NCBI RefSeq assembly: GCF_001039475.1
Contig: NZ_LELK01000004.1
Coordinates: 1,343,086-1,407,085, forward strand
DNA: 64,000 bases
Direction of reading: 5' to 3'
Source: Guptibacillus hwajinpoensis
Lineage (GTDB): Bacteria > Bacillota > Bacilli > Bacillales > Guptibacillaceae
Part shown: piece after piece, positions 29,659 through 38,810 of the stretch
Layout of the letters: each line of letters opens with the position of its first letter
Position numbering within the stretch: position 1 is the first letter of the stretch
Translations under genes and position numbers: made by a program
The notes under the pieces: generated by a model
Database searches by the model: none
Told to the model about the DNA's origin: nothing
Seen by the model: the letters and a program-made list of their open reading frames with translations, nothing else

Positions 29659-30414
29659 ATGATCGTTGTATTGCATAGTTATTTATTTCTAGTTGGTCTT
29701 GCGCTTGGGTCTTTTTATAATGTTGTAGGTCATAGGGTACCAATCAAACGATCGATTGTGGCTCCTCGCTCATCCTGCCCAAACTGTAAGCGGGAACTTT
29801 CAGCGTTAGAACTCATTCCGGTTTTCTCTTATTTAGTCCAGCGTGGGAAATGCAAAGGGTGTTCATCAAGAATCTCTCCTATCTATGCAACTAACGAATT
29901 TGTGACCGCATGTCTTTTTACGATAACACCGTTTTTGGTAGGATGGTCAAAAGAATTGCTGATCTCATATGGATTGATTTCCCTTCTCGTTATTGTGTTT
30001 GTATCTGATATTTTATATATGCTGATTCCTGATAAAGTTCTATTGTTTTTTACAGCTTACTTTATCGTAGCAAGAATCATTGTTCCAATGAACCCATGGT
30101 ATAGCCCTTTAATTGGAGCAACTGCTGGTTTCTTACTACTTTTACTCATTGCTGTTATCAGTAAAGGCGGAATGGGTGGAGGGGATATCAAGCTGTTTGC
30201 CGTGCTAGGTCTTATATTTGGGTTTCAAGAAATACTGCTTGTTTTCTTCTTTTCAACACTTTGCGGATCGATTATTGGTATTGCTGCTTTACTCAGTGGA
30301 AAAGTGAAACGAAAGCAGCACATTCCGTTTGGTCCATCAATCGCTCTAGGTGCAATTATTACTTATTTTTATGCTAAACCAATCATAGACTGGTATTTTA
30401 GTTTTCTGTCATGA
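29659..30414 (+). CDS. comC: Prepilin peptidase (type IV leader peptidase / N-methyltransferase), ComC/PilD-like
   Basis: The 251-residue membrane aspartyl protease cleaves prepilins and methylates the new N-terminus. The cytoplasmic zinc loop has two CxxC pairs ('CPNC' and 'CKGC'). One catalytic Asp lies in 'VSDILYMLIPDKV' and the other in 'GMGGGDIKLF'. About seven membrane helices follow the usual A24 order, so the enzyme looks intact. Position between folC and spoIIB matches B. subtilis comC, where it processes ComGC pilins for DNA uptake. The ATG follows GGAAGAAGGA. Confidence 0.92.
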   Translation: MIVVLHSYLFLVGLALGSFYNVVGHRVPIKRSIVAPRSSCPNCKRELSALELIPVFSYLVQRGKCKGCSSRISPIYATNEFVTACLFTITPFLVGWSKELLISYGLISLLVIVFVSDILYMLIPDKVLLFFTAYFIVARIIVPMNPWYSPLIGATAGFLLLLLIAVISKGGMGGGDIKLFAVLGLIFGFQEILLVFFFSTLCGSIIGIAALLSGKVKRKQHIPFGPSIALGAIITYFYAKPIIDWYFSFLS

Positions 30415-31090
30415 TGGAGGGAATGGATGATGGGTTTTTTCGTTTTAAGCCACAATCAAAACAAATTAGTATGATTTTGCCTGATCACGTGATCAGAATG
30501 GTTGATCTATCTCATTGGACAATAGAAATTCGTTCTTACCATGAACGATTTCTTCCTGAAGGAATTATTCGTGATAGAAAAGTAATCGAACGAGATACCC
30601 TTTCTGTCATTTTAGAAGAGTGTGTAGAAGAATGGGGAATTAAAGGGAAGAGAGTTGTGTTTCTAGTTCCTGATACCTATCTTGTCCTAAGAAACGAGAA
30701 GATCCCTCTTTCGGTTGCTGATGAAGATATTAAAGGTTACCTTTACCTTGAAATTGGCACAAGTATTATGCTTCCTTTCAAAGATCCCGTGTTCGATTAT
30801 GAATTAATTGGACAAAAGAGTGAACATAAAGAAATTCTTCTTTTTGCAGCTCCTGAAGAAATCGTTAATGATCTACCTTCCTTACTTGAGTCCGTTTCCC
30901 TTCATCTGGAAGCAGCTGATGTTACCGCACTATCCCTTTATAGACTATACTATCTTATCGATCAAATTGACTCACAAAAGTCAACGCTTCTCATTCATTG
31001 TGTTATTAAGGAAATAAATGTAATTATGTTGTTGCTTATAAAGAAAACCCTCTTTATAAGACGGTAACAGACGAAGAAGCGAAAGAGTAG
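30411..31090 (+). pseudogene. Truncated, frameshifted pilM-like gene
   Basis: The open frame gives 218 residues beginning in an overlap with comC. Its N-terminal part ('MVDLSHWTIEIRSYHERFLPEG', key features V-D-L and the conserved E-R-F-L-P-E-G turn) resembles PilM, the actin-like type IV pilus assembly protein. Near 31020 the frame degenerates into hydrophobic nonsense. The frame shifted by two bases instead gives 'NYVVAYKENPLYKTVTDEE' up to a stop at 31088. Even joined, the protein would be about 225 residues, against about 300-350 for PilM. PilN and PilO partners are missing. The gene therefore appears to be a relic. Confidence 0.7.
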
Positions 31091-31108
31091 TTTCTTCTAT
31101 AGTGTATA

Positions 31109-31140
31109 AGAGAAGCTTCTATTATAAAGGCTTCTTTTTT
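31109..31140 (+). terminator. Terminator after comC-pilM remnant
   Basis: AGAAGC (31111-31116) and GCTTCT (31130-31135) flank an AT-rich loop and are followed by a T run. Confidence 0.65.
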
Positions 31141-31246
31141 GTGATTAGCTGTTAGTAGAACAAGCACTCAAATCTAGTAGTTTCTGTTCTAGCATTTTCC
31201 CTCATTTCATAGACTATAATACAAGCCGGTATCAAGGAGGATGGTT

Positions 31247-32251
31247 ATGGACAGGGAGAAGCGGACCATATCAATACGGTTAAATGGGGAGGATATGAGC
31301 AAGCCCTCCAAAACACATAAAGAGGAAAGTGCTGCGGCAGAAGAAAAAGATTTTGAGTGGATTTTACCCGAGCGGCGTGATGCTAAGAAAATGGTAGAGA
31401 TTCGAAAGCGCCATATTCAAAAAAGACCTCGTCCATTATATGAACCTACGAAACGTCCGAAACTTCCGGTCGGAAGAAAAAAGAAAAAATCTTCTCTGCT
31501 GAAGGGGAAACCGGTAATTACGATAAAGAAAAAGGTAGTAGCTTCAGCTATTTTTGCTATTGTTATTGGAGTATTGTTTGGACTTAGTTTGTTGATGGTT
31601 TTCTCAGGAAACAATGTAACGCTACCTGCTAATTCTGAACCAACATCACTACCAGCTTCAACGACAGAAGCTGAGTTATCGCTTGATTTACACGTCGTTC
31701 AATCAGGAGCTTACGAAACAGAAGATGCTGCGAAGGAATTTCAGTTGAAATTTAAAGAAGAAGGATTTCCTGCTACTATTTTCAAGGGAGAAAAGTACTA
31801 TTTATTGATCGGCATTTCTCCTTCAGTTGAAGGACAAGATGCTCTTGGGAGCTATTTTGAAAGTAAGGGACAGGATGTTTACAAAAAGGTTTGGTCAGTA
31901 GATGGAAAAGGCACTTCAGTAGATCCTGAGTTGGCGCAGCATATTCAAGAAGGAAGAGATCTTCTTGAAGAGCTAACAGAACTTGATCTAGCAGCACTAT
32001 CCGATAATAAAGTGACGACCAAAGAAATAGAAGCAACAGCAAAATCCATTGAGAGCTGGAGTGAAAAAGGAACGAAGATGAGTGATTGGCAGAAAGACGA
32101 TTCACTACAATTCACAGAAAACTTAAATGGAGCATTGAAAGAAATCCAGGAATATACGTCTGAGGAAAAAATCTCATCGCTTTGGATCGCGCAGCAACAT
32201 TTATTAGATGGGATGTCATCTTATCAAAACGTTGTGGAAAGTATGAAATAA
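31247..32251 (+). CDS. spoIIB: SpoIIB, septal SPOR-domain protein of engulfment
   Basis: The 334-residue bitopic membrane protein has a basic cytoplasmic N-terminal region (about 1-95), one transmembrane helix ('VASAIFAIVIGVLFGLSLL') and an extracellular SPOR domain (about 145-215, 'LHVVQSGAYETEDAAKEF'). A helical tail follows. In B. subtilis SpoIIB sits between comC and maf and helps septal peptidoglycan thinning during engulfment. The ATG 6 bases after AAGGAGG is preferred over one directly abutting it. TATAAT at 31215-31220 may be its -10, without a clear -35. Confidence 0.88.
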   Translation: MDREKRTISIRLNGEDMSKPSKTHKEESAAAEEKDFEWILPERRDAKKMVEIRKRHIQKRPRPLYEPTKRPKLPVGRKKKKSSLLKGKPVITIKKKVVASAIFAIVIGVLFGLSLLMVFSGNNVTLPANSEPTSLPASTTEAELSLDLHVVQSGAYETEDAAKEFQLKFKEEGFPATIFKGEKYYLLIGISPSVEGQDALGSYFESKGQDVYKKVWSVDGKGTSVDPELAQHIQEGRDLLEELTELDLAALSDNKVTTKEIEATAKSIESWSEKGTKMSDWQKDDSLQFTENLNGALKEIQEYTSEEKISSLWIAQQHLLDGMSSYQNVVESMK

Positions 32252-32437
32252 TCAGATATTTGCGGAGAGAATCAATTAAGGGTAGGATAAGGAAGGGGGA
32301 CTACCCTCCTTTATGATTGTGATGAAACGAATGTAAAATAGAAAAATTAACATTAACAAATTTATTCTGTATGCACATACATGAACGAAGTATGACGAAA
32401 ATTGTAAAGGAACGTCAGAAAAATAAATTGTGGAAAG

Positions 32438-32472
32438 AAAAGGGATTTGATAAGCTGTTATCAAGCCCTTTT
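32438..32472 (+). other. Long hairpin upstream of maf
   Basis: AAAAGGG-A-TTTGATAA and TTATCAA-G-CCCTTTT pair around GCTG, with one internal mismatch. The arm ends in TTTT, so it could act as a terminator for transcripts from spoIIB. It lies 36 bases before maf. Confidence 0.6.
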
Positions 32473-32508
32473 CCCACTTGTGAATCATTTACAAAAAAGG
32501 GTGGTATT

Positions 32509-33087
32509 ATGAAGCGCCTCGTGTTAGCCTCTGGATCTCCGCGAAGAAAAGAACTTCTAGAGCAAATGAATCTCCATTTTGACATTATCGTTAGTGGTTT
32601 TGAAGAACATCTCTCTTTATCTGTTCCTCCTGCTGAACTTGTGAAACAGCTTGCCTATGGTAAAGCAAACGATGTATATGCTAACCAATCAGAGCGAGTT
32701 GTCATTGGAGCTGATACTGTTGTTACACTTGATCGCAATGTTCTTGGAAAGCCAGAGAGCAGAGAGCATGCGAGGCAGATGCTTAGAGCACTTTCTGGTC
32801 GGACTCACATTGTTTATTCAGGTGTTGCCATTCTTTCACATGACAAGAAAGTTGAATTTTATGAAGCAACTGAGGTTACATTCTGGGAGTTAACAGATGA
32901 AGAAATTGAGACTTATCTCAATACAGGAGAGTCTTTTGACAAAGCTGGAGGTTATGGCATACAGGGTTTCGGTGCCGCCTTTGTGAAACGTATTCATGGT
33001 GATTATTACAGTGTGGTAGGGCTTCCGATTGCTAGAACGCTAAGAGAACTTAAGGCGTTTGGCATAGTTCCGGAGATTCAGCATTAG
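32509..33087 (+). CDS. maf: Maf, nucleoside-triphosphate pyrophosphatase
   Basis: This 192-residue protein starts 'MKRLVLASGSPRRKELLEQM', the Maf signature containing S-x-S-P-R-R. It also has 'VIGADTVVTLD' and 'DKAGGYGIQGFGA'. Maf enzymes hydrolyse dTTP/UTP or modified nucleotides and are linked to septum formation and competence in B. subtilis. The ATG after AGGGTGG is used; the longer upstream reading lacks Maf homology and includes the hairpin. Confidence 0.94.
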   Translation: MKRLVLASGSPRRKELLEQMNLHFDIIVSGFEEHLSLSVPPAELVKQLAYGKANDVYANQSERVVIGADTVVTLDRNVLGKPESREHARQMLRALSGRTHIVYSGVAILSHDKKVEFYEATEVTFWELTDEEIETYLNTGESFDKAGGYGIQGFGAAFVKRIHGDYYSVVGLPIARTLRELKAFGIVPEIQH

Positions 33088-33118
33088 TCAGGCATGGAGA
33101 TGAATCCAGGGAGGAAGC

Positions 33119-33811
33119 GTGTTGCTGAAAACACCTTTAATGATTCGTGATTATCCTGAAGAAGAGCGTCCGAGAGAGCGTCTGATGAAGGACGGTCCTG
33201 AAACGTTATCCAATCAAGAATTATTGGCAATTATCCTCAGGACAGGAACGAAAAAGGAGTCTGTCCTTCAGCTTTCGTATCGCATTATCCAGAACTTTGA
33301 AGGACTCAAGCTTCTAAAAGATGCAAGTATTGAAGAGTTAACTTCCCTTAATGGCGTTGGAACTGCGAAAGCAGTACAGCTTATCGCAGCTATGGAGCTA
33401 GGGAGACGAGTTAGCCGCCTTCAATTAGAAGAGAGATATACGATTCGTTCACCTGAAGATGGTGCGAACTATGTGATGGAAGATATGCGTTTTCTCTCAC
33501 AAGAACACTTTGTTTGCTTATACTTAAATACGAAGAATCAGGTGTTACATCGTCAGACCGTCTTTGTTGGTAGTTTGAATGCGTCGATTGTGCACCCGCG
33601 TGAAGTTTTTCGAGAAGCTTTTAGGCGCTCGGCTGCTTCATTGATTTGTTTTCACAACCATCCAAGTGGTGATCCTACACCGAGTAGAGAAGATATTGAA
33701 GTTACAAAACGTCTCGCGGAATGTGGGAAGATGCTTGGTATAGATATGCTTGATCACATTATCATCGGAGATCAAAAGTTTATTAGTTTAAAAGAAAAGG
33801 GTTACGTGTAA
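33119..33811 (+). CDS. radC: RadC-family protein (JAMM/MPN+ domain)
   Basis: The 230-residue protein has an N-terminal helix-hairpin-helix region ('SLNGVGTAKAVQLIAAMELGRR') and a C-terminal JAMM-type domain with the metal motif 'HNHPSGDPTPSREDI'. Despite its name, a repair role is doubtful; the fold suggests a metallohydrolase. The start is GTG close to GGGAGG; a TTG three bases later is an alternative. It precedes mreB as in most Bacilli. Confidence 0.94.
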   Translation: MLLKTPLMIRDYPEEERPRERLMKDGPETLSNQELLAIILRTGTKKESVLQLSYRIIQNFEGLKLLKDASIEELTSLNGVGTAKAVQLIAAMELGRRVSRLQLEERYTIRSPEDGANYVMEDMRFLSQEHFVCLYLNTKNQVLHRQTVFVGSLNASIVHPREVFREAFRRSAASLICFHNHPSGDPTPSREDIEVTKRLAECGKMLGIDMLDHIIIGDQKFISLKEKGYV

Positions 33812-33913
33812 AAAGCACAACGGATAGCACGTTTTCCCACTACCGTTTTCAATACTGATGCAGTATAATCATATTTATGAGTTTTGGTTGAACTGAAGGG
33901 AGATTTAACATAA

Positions 33914-34951
33914 ATGTTTGGTGGATTTTCAAGAGATATGGGAATAGATTTAGGTACAGCTAATACGTTGGCATATGTAAAAGGTAAAGGTGTCGTTGTA
34001 AGGGAGCCTTCTGTCGTTGCGCTTCGAACAGATACTGGTTCAATTGAGGCAGTTGGTAATGACGCAAAGAATATGATTGGTCGAACACCGGGAAATATTG
34101 TTGCGCTTCGTCCAATGAAAGATGGAGTCATTGCTGATTTCGAAACGACTGCGACAATGCTGAAGTATTTCATTCAACAAGCACAGAAAAACCGCTCCGT
34201 CTTTGCGCGAAAGCCAAATGTCATGGTTTGTGTCCCTTCTGGAATTACGGCTGTTGAGAAAAGAGCAGTAGAAGATGCTACGCGTCAGGCAGGCGCGCGT
34301 GAACCTTATACGATTGAGGAACCATTTGCAGCTGCAATTGGTGCTGATTTACCAGTTTGGGAGCCTACTGGTAGTATGGTTGTAGATATTGGTGGAGGTA
34401 CGACAGAAGTTGCAATTATATCTCTAGGAGGTATTGTAACGAGCGAATCAATTCGTATTGCTGGTGATGAAATGGACGAGTCCATTATTCAATATGTGAA
34501 GAAAACGTATAACTTGATGATCGGTGAACGCACAGCTGAGCAACTTAAGCTTGAAATTGGTTCAGCAGGAACGACTGAAGGAATCGAAGCGATGGATATT
34601 CGTGGACGCGATCTTGTAACAGGTCTACCGAAGACTATTAGCGTGTCTGCTGATGAAGTATCTGGTGCTCTTCGTGACACAGTGAATAGTATTATTGAAG
34701 CTGTTAAAGTAACACTTGAGAAGACTCCTCCAGAACTAGCTGCAGATATTATGGACCGTGGAATTGTACTAACTGGCGGAGGCGCTTTACTACGAAACCT
34801 TGATCAGGTGATTAGTGATGAAACAAAAATGCCTGTTATTGTAGCTGAAAATCCGCTTGAGTGTGTTGCTATTGGCACAGGGCGTGCGCTAGAAAATATT
34901 CATCTGTTTAAATCTAGAGCTGGTATTACTTCCCGCTCAAAACAGAAGTAG
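33914..34951 (+). CDS. mreB: MreB, actin-like cell-shape protein
   Basis: This 345-residue actin homologue shows phosphate 1 '[17 protein letters not shown]', phosphate 2 '[19 protein letters not shown]' and the adenosine motif '[15 protein letters not shown]'. It polymerises under the membrane and guides lateral wall synthesis with MreC and MreD. A TATAAT at 33864-33869 in the preceding 102-base gap may be a promoter -10, with no strong -35. Confidence 0.97.
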   Translation: MFGGFSRDMGIDLGTANTLAYVKGKGVVVREPSVVALRTDTGSIEAVGNDAKNMIGRTPGNIVALRPMKDGVIADFETTATMLKYFIQQAQKNRSVFARKPNVMVCVPSGITAVEKRAVEDATRQAGAREPYTIEEPFAAAIGADLPVWEPTGSMVVDIGGGTTEVAIISLGGIVTSESIRIAGDEMDESIIQYVKKTYNLMIGERTAEQLKLEIGSAGTTEGIEAMDIRGRDLVTGLPKTISVSADEVSGALRDTVNSIIEAVKVTLEKTPPELAADIMDRGIVLTGGGALLRNLDQVISDETKMPVIVAENPLECVAIGTGRALENIHLFKSRAGITSRSKQK

Positions 34952-34967
34952 TTAGAAGGTGTAAGGC

Positions 34968-35846
34968 ATGCCACAATTTTTCTCAAATAAACGACTAGTT
35001 GTTCTACTTGTTAGTATAATTATTCTCGTTGCTCTCATTGGAACATCGATGAAAGAGCGTAATGCTCTTACGATGCCTGAGCAATTCTTTAAGGATTCAG
35101 TTGGCTGGATTCAGTCAATCTTTTATAAACCCGCTAATTCAGTAGCGGGTTTATTTGAGAGTATTGGTGATATGAAGGACATGTACGAGGAGAATGAGCT
35201 CCTTAAGTCCAGACTCAATGAATTTGTAGCTTTATCTGAAGAATTGAAAACTGTTAAGAAAGAAAATGAAGAATTAAAAGGCGAGCTTAACATTGAACCG
35301 TCTACAGGTTTGTCTGATTATCAGACGTTCCATGCAAATATGATTGCTCGTTCACCTGATCGATGGAACGATTTACTCACTATTGATAAAGGGAAGCAAG
35401 ATGGGGTACAAGTTAATATGGCAGTTGCTACTCCAAGTGGTCTTATTGGGAAAGTGAAAAACGTTCAGCCATTTTCTTCTACTGTTCAGCTTGTAAGTGA
35501 TGTTGACAGAACAAACCGAATTGCTGCAATGACACAGGAAGATAAGAATGTGTTTGGTACAATAGAAGGATATGATACTGAGAAAAAAGTTCTTTTATTC
35601 TCAAAGATACCTGTAGATATTAAGGTGGAAAAAGGTCAGACCGTCATAACGGCCGGAAATGGTGGGATTTTCCCTCGTGGGATCGTCATTGGTGAAATTG
35701 TAGATGTAGAAACAGATAATGTAGGTACAACACAGACGGCTCATGTTAAACCTGCAGCTGATTTGTATGACATTAATAACGTTATGGTGATTGAACGTGG
35801 AGCACAAAATGTAGTACCTGATAATGGAGAAGGTGAAGAGGAATGA
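34968..35846 (+). CDS. mreC: MreC, rod-shape-determining protein
   Basis: The 292-residue bitopic protein has an N-terminal transmembrane helix (about 9-26), a coiled coil (about 70-105) and the extracytoplasmic beta domain ('ARSPDRWNDLLTIDKGKQDGV'). It bridges MreB with wall synthases. It follows mreB by 16 bases and overlaps mreD by 4 (ATGA). Confidence 0.95.
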   Translation: MPQFFSNKRLVVLLVSIIILVALIGTSMKERNALTMPEQFFKDSVGWIQSIFYKPANSVAGLFESIGDMKDMYEENELLKSRLNEFVALSEELKTVKKENEELKGELNIEPSTGLSDYQTFHANMIARSPDRWNDLLTIDKGKQDGVQVNMAVATPSGLIGKVKNVQPFSSTVQLVSDVDRTNRIAAMTQEDKNVFGTIEGYDTEKKVLLFSKIPVDIKVEKGQTVITAGNGGIFPRGIVIGEIVDVETDNVGTTQTAHVKPAADLYDINNVMVIERGAQNVVPDNGEGEEE

Positions 35847-36388
35847 AGCGCTTTCTTCTCATTGGTACTCTTTTCGTTCTTTTTTTAATCGAAGGAACTG
35901 TCTTTCAAGTGTTTGCACCTGAGCACTACGGATTCGATTTTCAGCTCATCCCACGTTTTGTCACGGTAATTGTTGTTATGATTGGCATGATCATGAGTCC
36001 TGCATATGGCGTTATTTATGGGATCGGATTTGGACTCTTACATGATTTGATTTATACAGACCTTGTCGGTGTGTATATGTTCGGAATCTCAGTTGCCGCC
36101 TACATAATTGGTTATTTATCAAAGGTTTTTCAACTAAATTGGTTTACGGTGCTTATACTTGGACTACTCGGCTTCTCGTTGGTTGAATTCTATGTATATG
36201 AACTTTTTTCATTAATTAACGTAACGGATCTATCATTTCATTCCTTTTTCTATGACCGTTATTTACCGTCGTTGATTCTTAATGGTGTTTTTCTACTTAT
36301 CGTTTACTATCCTGTGAAGCAGTTATTGGAAGAATTATCTGAAAGCCGTAGACAAGAAAATCAGGCCAAAAGAAGGAATTTCCTTTAG
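35843..36388 (+). CDS. mreD: MreD, rod-shape-determining membrane protein
   Basis: This 181-residue protein has about five transmembrane helices, including 'GVIYGIGFGLLHDLIYTDLVGVY', whose core G-x-x-x-G-L-L-x-D is typical of MreD. It completes the MreBCD complex and overlaps mreC by 4 bases. A basic tail follows the last helix. Confidence 0.93.
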   Translation: MKRFLLIGTLFVLFLIEGTVFQVFAPEHYGFDFQLIPRFVTVIVVMIGMIMSPAYGVIYGIGFGLLHDLIYTDLVGVYMFGISVAAYIIGYLSKVFQLNWFTVLILGLLGFSLVEFYVYELFSLINVTDLSFHSFFYDRYLPSLILNGVFLLIVYYPVKQLLEELSESRRQENQAKRRNFL

Positions 36389-36423
36389 CAGCGTTGAATT
36401 ATTCTATGTTGAGGTGAATCAAA

Positions 36424-37107
36424 TTGTCTATGGCACAAAAGCAAACACAGCAGTTTGTCACGATTAAAGGGACGAAAGATGGCTTGAATCTGATTTTAGA
36501 CGATTCCTGCGCTTTTCGTGATGTTATAAATGAATTAGATGAAAAGCTTTCTGCCCGTCATATCCAGCAGACGGAAGGAAATGTGATCACCGTTACATTA
36601 AAACTGGGAAATCGGTATTTAACAAGTGATCAAGAAGAGACACTTCGAGCAATGATACAATCAAAGCAGAACCTTGAAGTGGATCGTATTGATTCAAATG
36701 TGATTTCACGTGAAGAAGCAGAAGAAGAGCGCAAACGAACAACAGTTACATCTGTAACAAGGACAGTTCGTTCAGGACAGGTTCTTGAAGTGGAAGGTGA
36801 CCTTCTTTTAATTGGAGATGTGAATCCTGGTGGTACAGTAAAAGCAGCAGGTAATATCTTCATAATGGGATCACTTCGTGGAATTGCACATGCTGGCGCG
36901 AATGGGAATATGAACGCTGTCATTACAGCAGCTGTTATGAAACCCTCGCAGCTCAAGGTTGCTGAACTAATCAGCAGGCCTCCTGATCAAGCGGGTACCG
37001 CGATTCATGAAGCAGAATGTGCATTTGTCAGAGATGGTTATTCTGAAATTAGCGTAGATCGTATTCAAGTACTAACTAAAGTTAGACCGAATTTGACAAG
37101 GTTGTAG
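36424..37107 (+). CDS. minC: MinC, septum-site inhibitor
   Basis: The 227-residue protein has an N-terminal FtsZ-inhibiting domain and a C-terminal beta-helix domain ('LLIGDVNPGGTVKAAGNIFIMG') that dimerises and binds MinD. The start is TTG, 7 bases after GAGGTG; an ATG two codons later is less well spaced. minC continues the mre operon towards minD. Confidence 0.95.
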   Translation: MSMAQKQTQQFVTIKGTKDGLNLILDDSCAFRDVINELDEKLSARHIQQTEGNVITVTLKLGNRYLTSDQEETLRAMIQSKQNLEVDRIDSNVISREEAEEERKRTTVTSVTRTVRSGQVLEVEGDLLLIGDVNPGGTVKAAGNIFIMGSLRGIAHAGANGNMNAVITAAVMKPSQLKVAELISRPPDQAGTAIHEAECAFVRDGYSEISVDRIQVLTKVRPNLTRL

Positions 37108-37126
37108 ACAGAAAGGGGAATGTTGT

Positions 37127-37927
37127 GTGGGAGACGCTATCGTCATTACTTCCGGAAAAGGTGGTGTGGGTAAAACCACAACGACAGCAAACATCGGAAC
37201 AGCTCTTGCACTATCGGGGAAGAAAGTATGTCTGGTGGATACGGATATTGGACTACGAAACCTCGATGTTGTCATGGGACTCGAGAATCGCATCATCTAT
37301 GACCTCGTCGATGTAGCGGAGGAAAGATGCCGCCTTCATCAGGCTTTAATTAAAGATAAACGGTTTGAAGCTCTTTATATGCTTCCGGCAGCACAGACGA
37401 AAGATAAGTCTGCTGTGCAGCCAGAGCAGATGAAGAGAATCATTGATGAACTAAAGCAGGACTATGATTACGTATTAATTGATTGTCCTGCAGGTATTGA
37501 ACAAGGATTTAAAAATGCGATTGCAGGGGCAGATAAATCAGTTGTGGTTACAACACCTGAAACGTCAGCCGTGCGTGATGCTGATCGCATCATTGGTCTT
37601 CTTGAGAAAGAAGAGAATATTGAAGCACCAAAGCTAGTCGTGAATCGGATACGAAATCATATGATGGAAAGCGGAGAAATGCTAGACGTCGATGAGATTG
37701 TTTCGATCCTTGCTATTGATTTGCTTGGTATTGTAGGAGATGACGATACCGTTATACGGGCATCAAATAAAGGAGAGCCAATTGCTCTTGACCCTAGCTC
37801 TAAAGCATCCATTGCTTACCGTAATATTGCGCGTAGAATTCTCGGTGAGTCAGTTCCTCTTCTTTCGCTTCAAGAAGAAAAAGGCATGTTTACGAAAATG
37901 AAAAAGTTTTTTGGGATGCGTTCATAA
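37127..37927 (+). CDS. minD: MinD, membrane ATPase of division-site selection
   Basis: This 266-residue ParA/MinD ATPase carries the deviant Walker A 'SGKGGVGKTTTTANIG' at residues 9-24. The C-terminal amphipathic membrane-targeting helix is 'GMFTKMKKFFGMRS'. It recruits MinC to the membrane. The start is GTG after AAAGGGGAA. A terminator follows directly. Confidence 0.96.
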   Translation: MGDAIVITSGKGGVGKTTTTANIGTALALSGKKVCLVDTDIGLRNLDVVMGLENRIIYDLVDVAEERCRLHQALIKDKRFEALYMLPAAQTKDKSAVQPEQMKRIIDELKQDYDYVLIDCPAGIEQGFKNAIAGADKSVVVTTPETSAVRDADRIIGLLEKEENIEAPKLVVNRIRNHMMESGEMLDVDEIVSILAIDLLGIVGDDDTVIRASNKGEPIALDPSSKASIAYRNIARRILGESVPLLSLQEEKGMFTKMKKFFGMRS

Positions 37928-37953
37928 TCTCGGCCATTAGGCCGGGATTTTTT
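37926..37953 (+). terminator. Terminator of the mre-min operon
   Basis: AATCTCGGCC and GGCCGGGATT pair with one wobble around ATTA and end in six T. Confidence 0.88.
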
Positions 37954-38006
37954 ATTTGGTTTTCTATATGATCGAACTCAATGCTCACCATAATCGCATA
38001 CAGAAG

Positions 38007-38035
38007 ACATAACTCTTCCGGACAAGTCATAAACT
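38007..38035 (+). promoter_or_regulatory. Candidate sigma-E promoter of spoIVFA-spoIVFB
   Basis: ACATAAC (38007-38013) has the ATA core of a sigma-E -35. Fourteen bases later CATAAACT (38028-38035) matches the -10 CATACANT except at one base. The spoIVF operon is sigma-E dependent in B. subtilis. Confidence 0.55.
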
Positions 38036-38066
38036 GAATACTACTTATAGGAAGGAAGGGTGAGCA

Positions 38067-38810
38067 ATGGGGAACGATCTGGATGAGATTCGGAAAAGAC
38101 TCAATTCTAGAAAAAAACAGCGCCAACCTGCACGCTCTGTAGTGCGCACTGATGGAGTGATTGATAAAGTTTCTTCTTCCTCTTTTCAAGGTGCAGAGGT
38201 GAAAGTACATCCGCTATTTAACAAACAAAGTTTTTTAATTCGGTCTATGATTGCTGCTTGTTTATTTCTAAGTGTTGGGATTCTTTTTAAAGTAGATAGT
38301 GAGCGGGCTGCCCCAGTTCAGGGGTACGTATCAGATTTAATGGTAGAAGATTTTCAATTTGCAACAGTAAAAGATTGGTATGAAGGGAAGTTTGGGAACC
38401 CAGTTGCACTCTTTCCGACTGCTCCAGAATTAGAAACTGCTGGGGAAAAGCCTGTCTATGCGCTACCTGCTAGTGGAAGGGTTCTAGAGAATTTTGAGAC
38501 CACTGGGAAAGGAATTATGGTGGAAACCGTATTAAGTTCAGAGGTAGAAGCCATTAATACTGGGGTTGTCACATATGCGGGTAATAAAGAGGGTACTGGT
38601 CAAACGGTAGTCGTTCAGCATACCGATGGGAGCGAGTCGTGGTATGGAATGCTTGAGTCAATCGACGTAGCTCTTTACGATTTTGTGCAAACGAAGGACA
38701 AACTTGGAAGTGTGATGAACTCTGAGGATGGGGAAACAGGGACCTTCTATTTTGCTATCAAAAAGAACGAAGCCTTTATTGACCCTCTTCAAGTCGTACC
38801 AATTGAATAA
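38067..38810 (+). CDS. spoIVFA: SpoIVFA, regulator of the SpoIVFB protease
   Basis: The 247-residue protein has a basic cytoplasmic N-terminus and one transmembrane helix (about 54-72, 'MIAACLFLSVGILF'). A C-terminal degenerate LytM/M23-like domain carries 'GVVTYAGNKEGTGQTVVVQHTDG'-type features, here key residues Y-A-G and V-V-V-Q-H. It anchors SpoIVFB and BofA in the outer forespore membrane and holds pro-sigma-K processing until the forespore signal. It overlaps spoIVFB by one base (TAATG). Confidence 0.92.
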   Translation: MGNDLDEIRKRLNSRKKQRQPARSVVRTDGVIDKVSSSSFQGAEVKVHPLFNKQSFLIRSMIAACLFLSVGILFKVDSERAAPVQGYVSDLMVEDFQFATVKDWYEGKFGNPVALFPTAPELETAGEKPVYALPASGRVLENFETTGKGIMVETVLSSEVEAINTGVVTYAGNKEGTGQTVVVQHTDGSESWYGMLESIDVALYDFVQTKDKLGSVMNSEDGETGTFYFAIKKNEAFIDPLQVVPIE

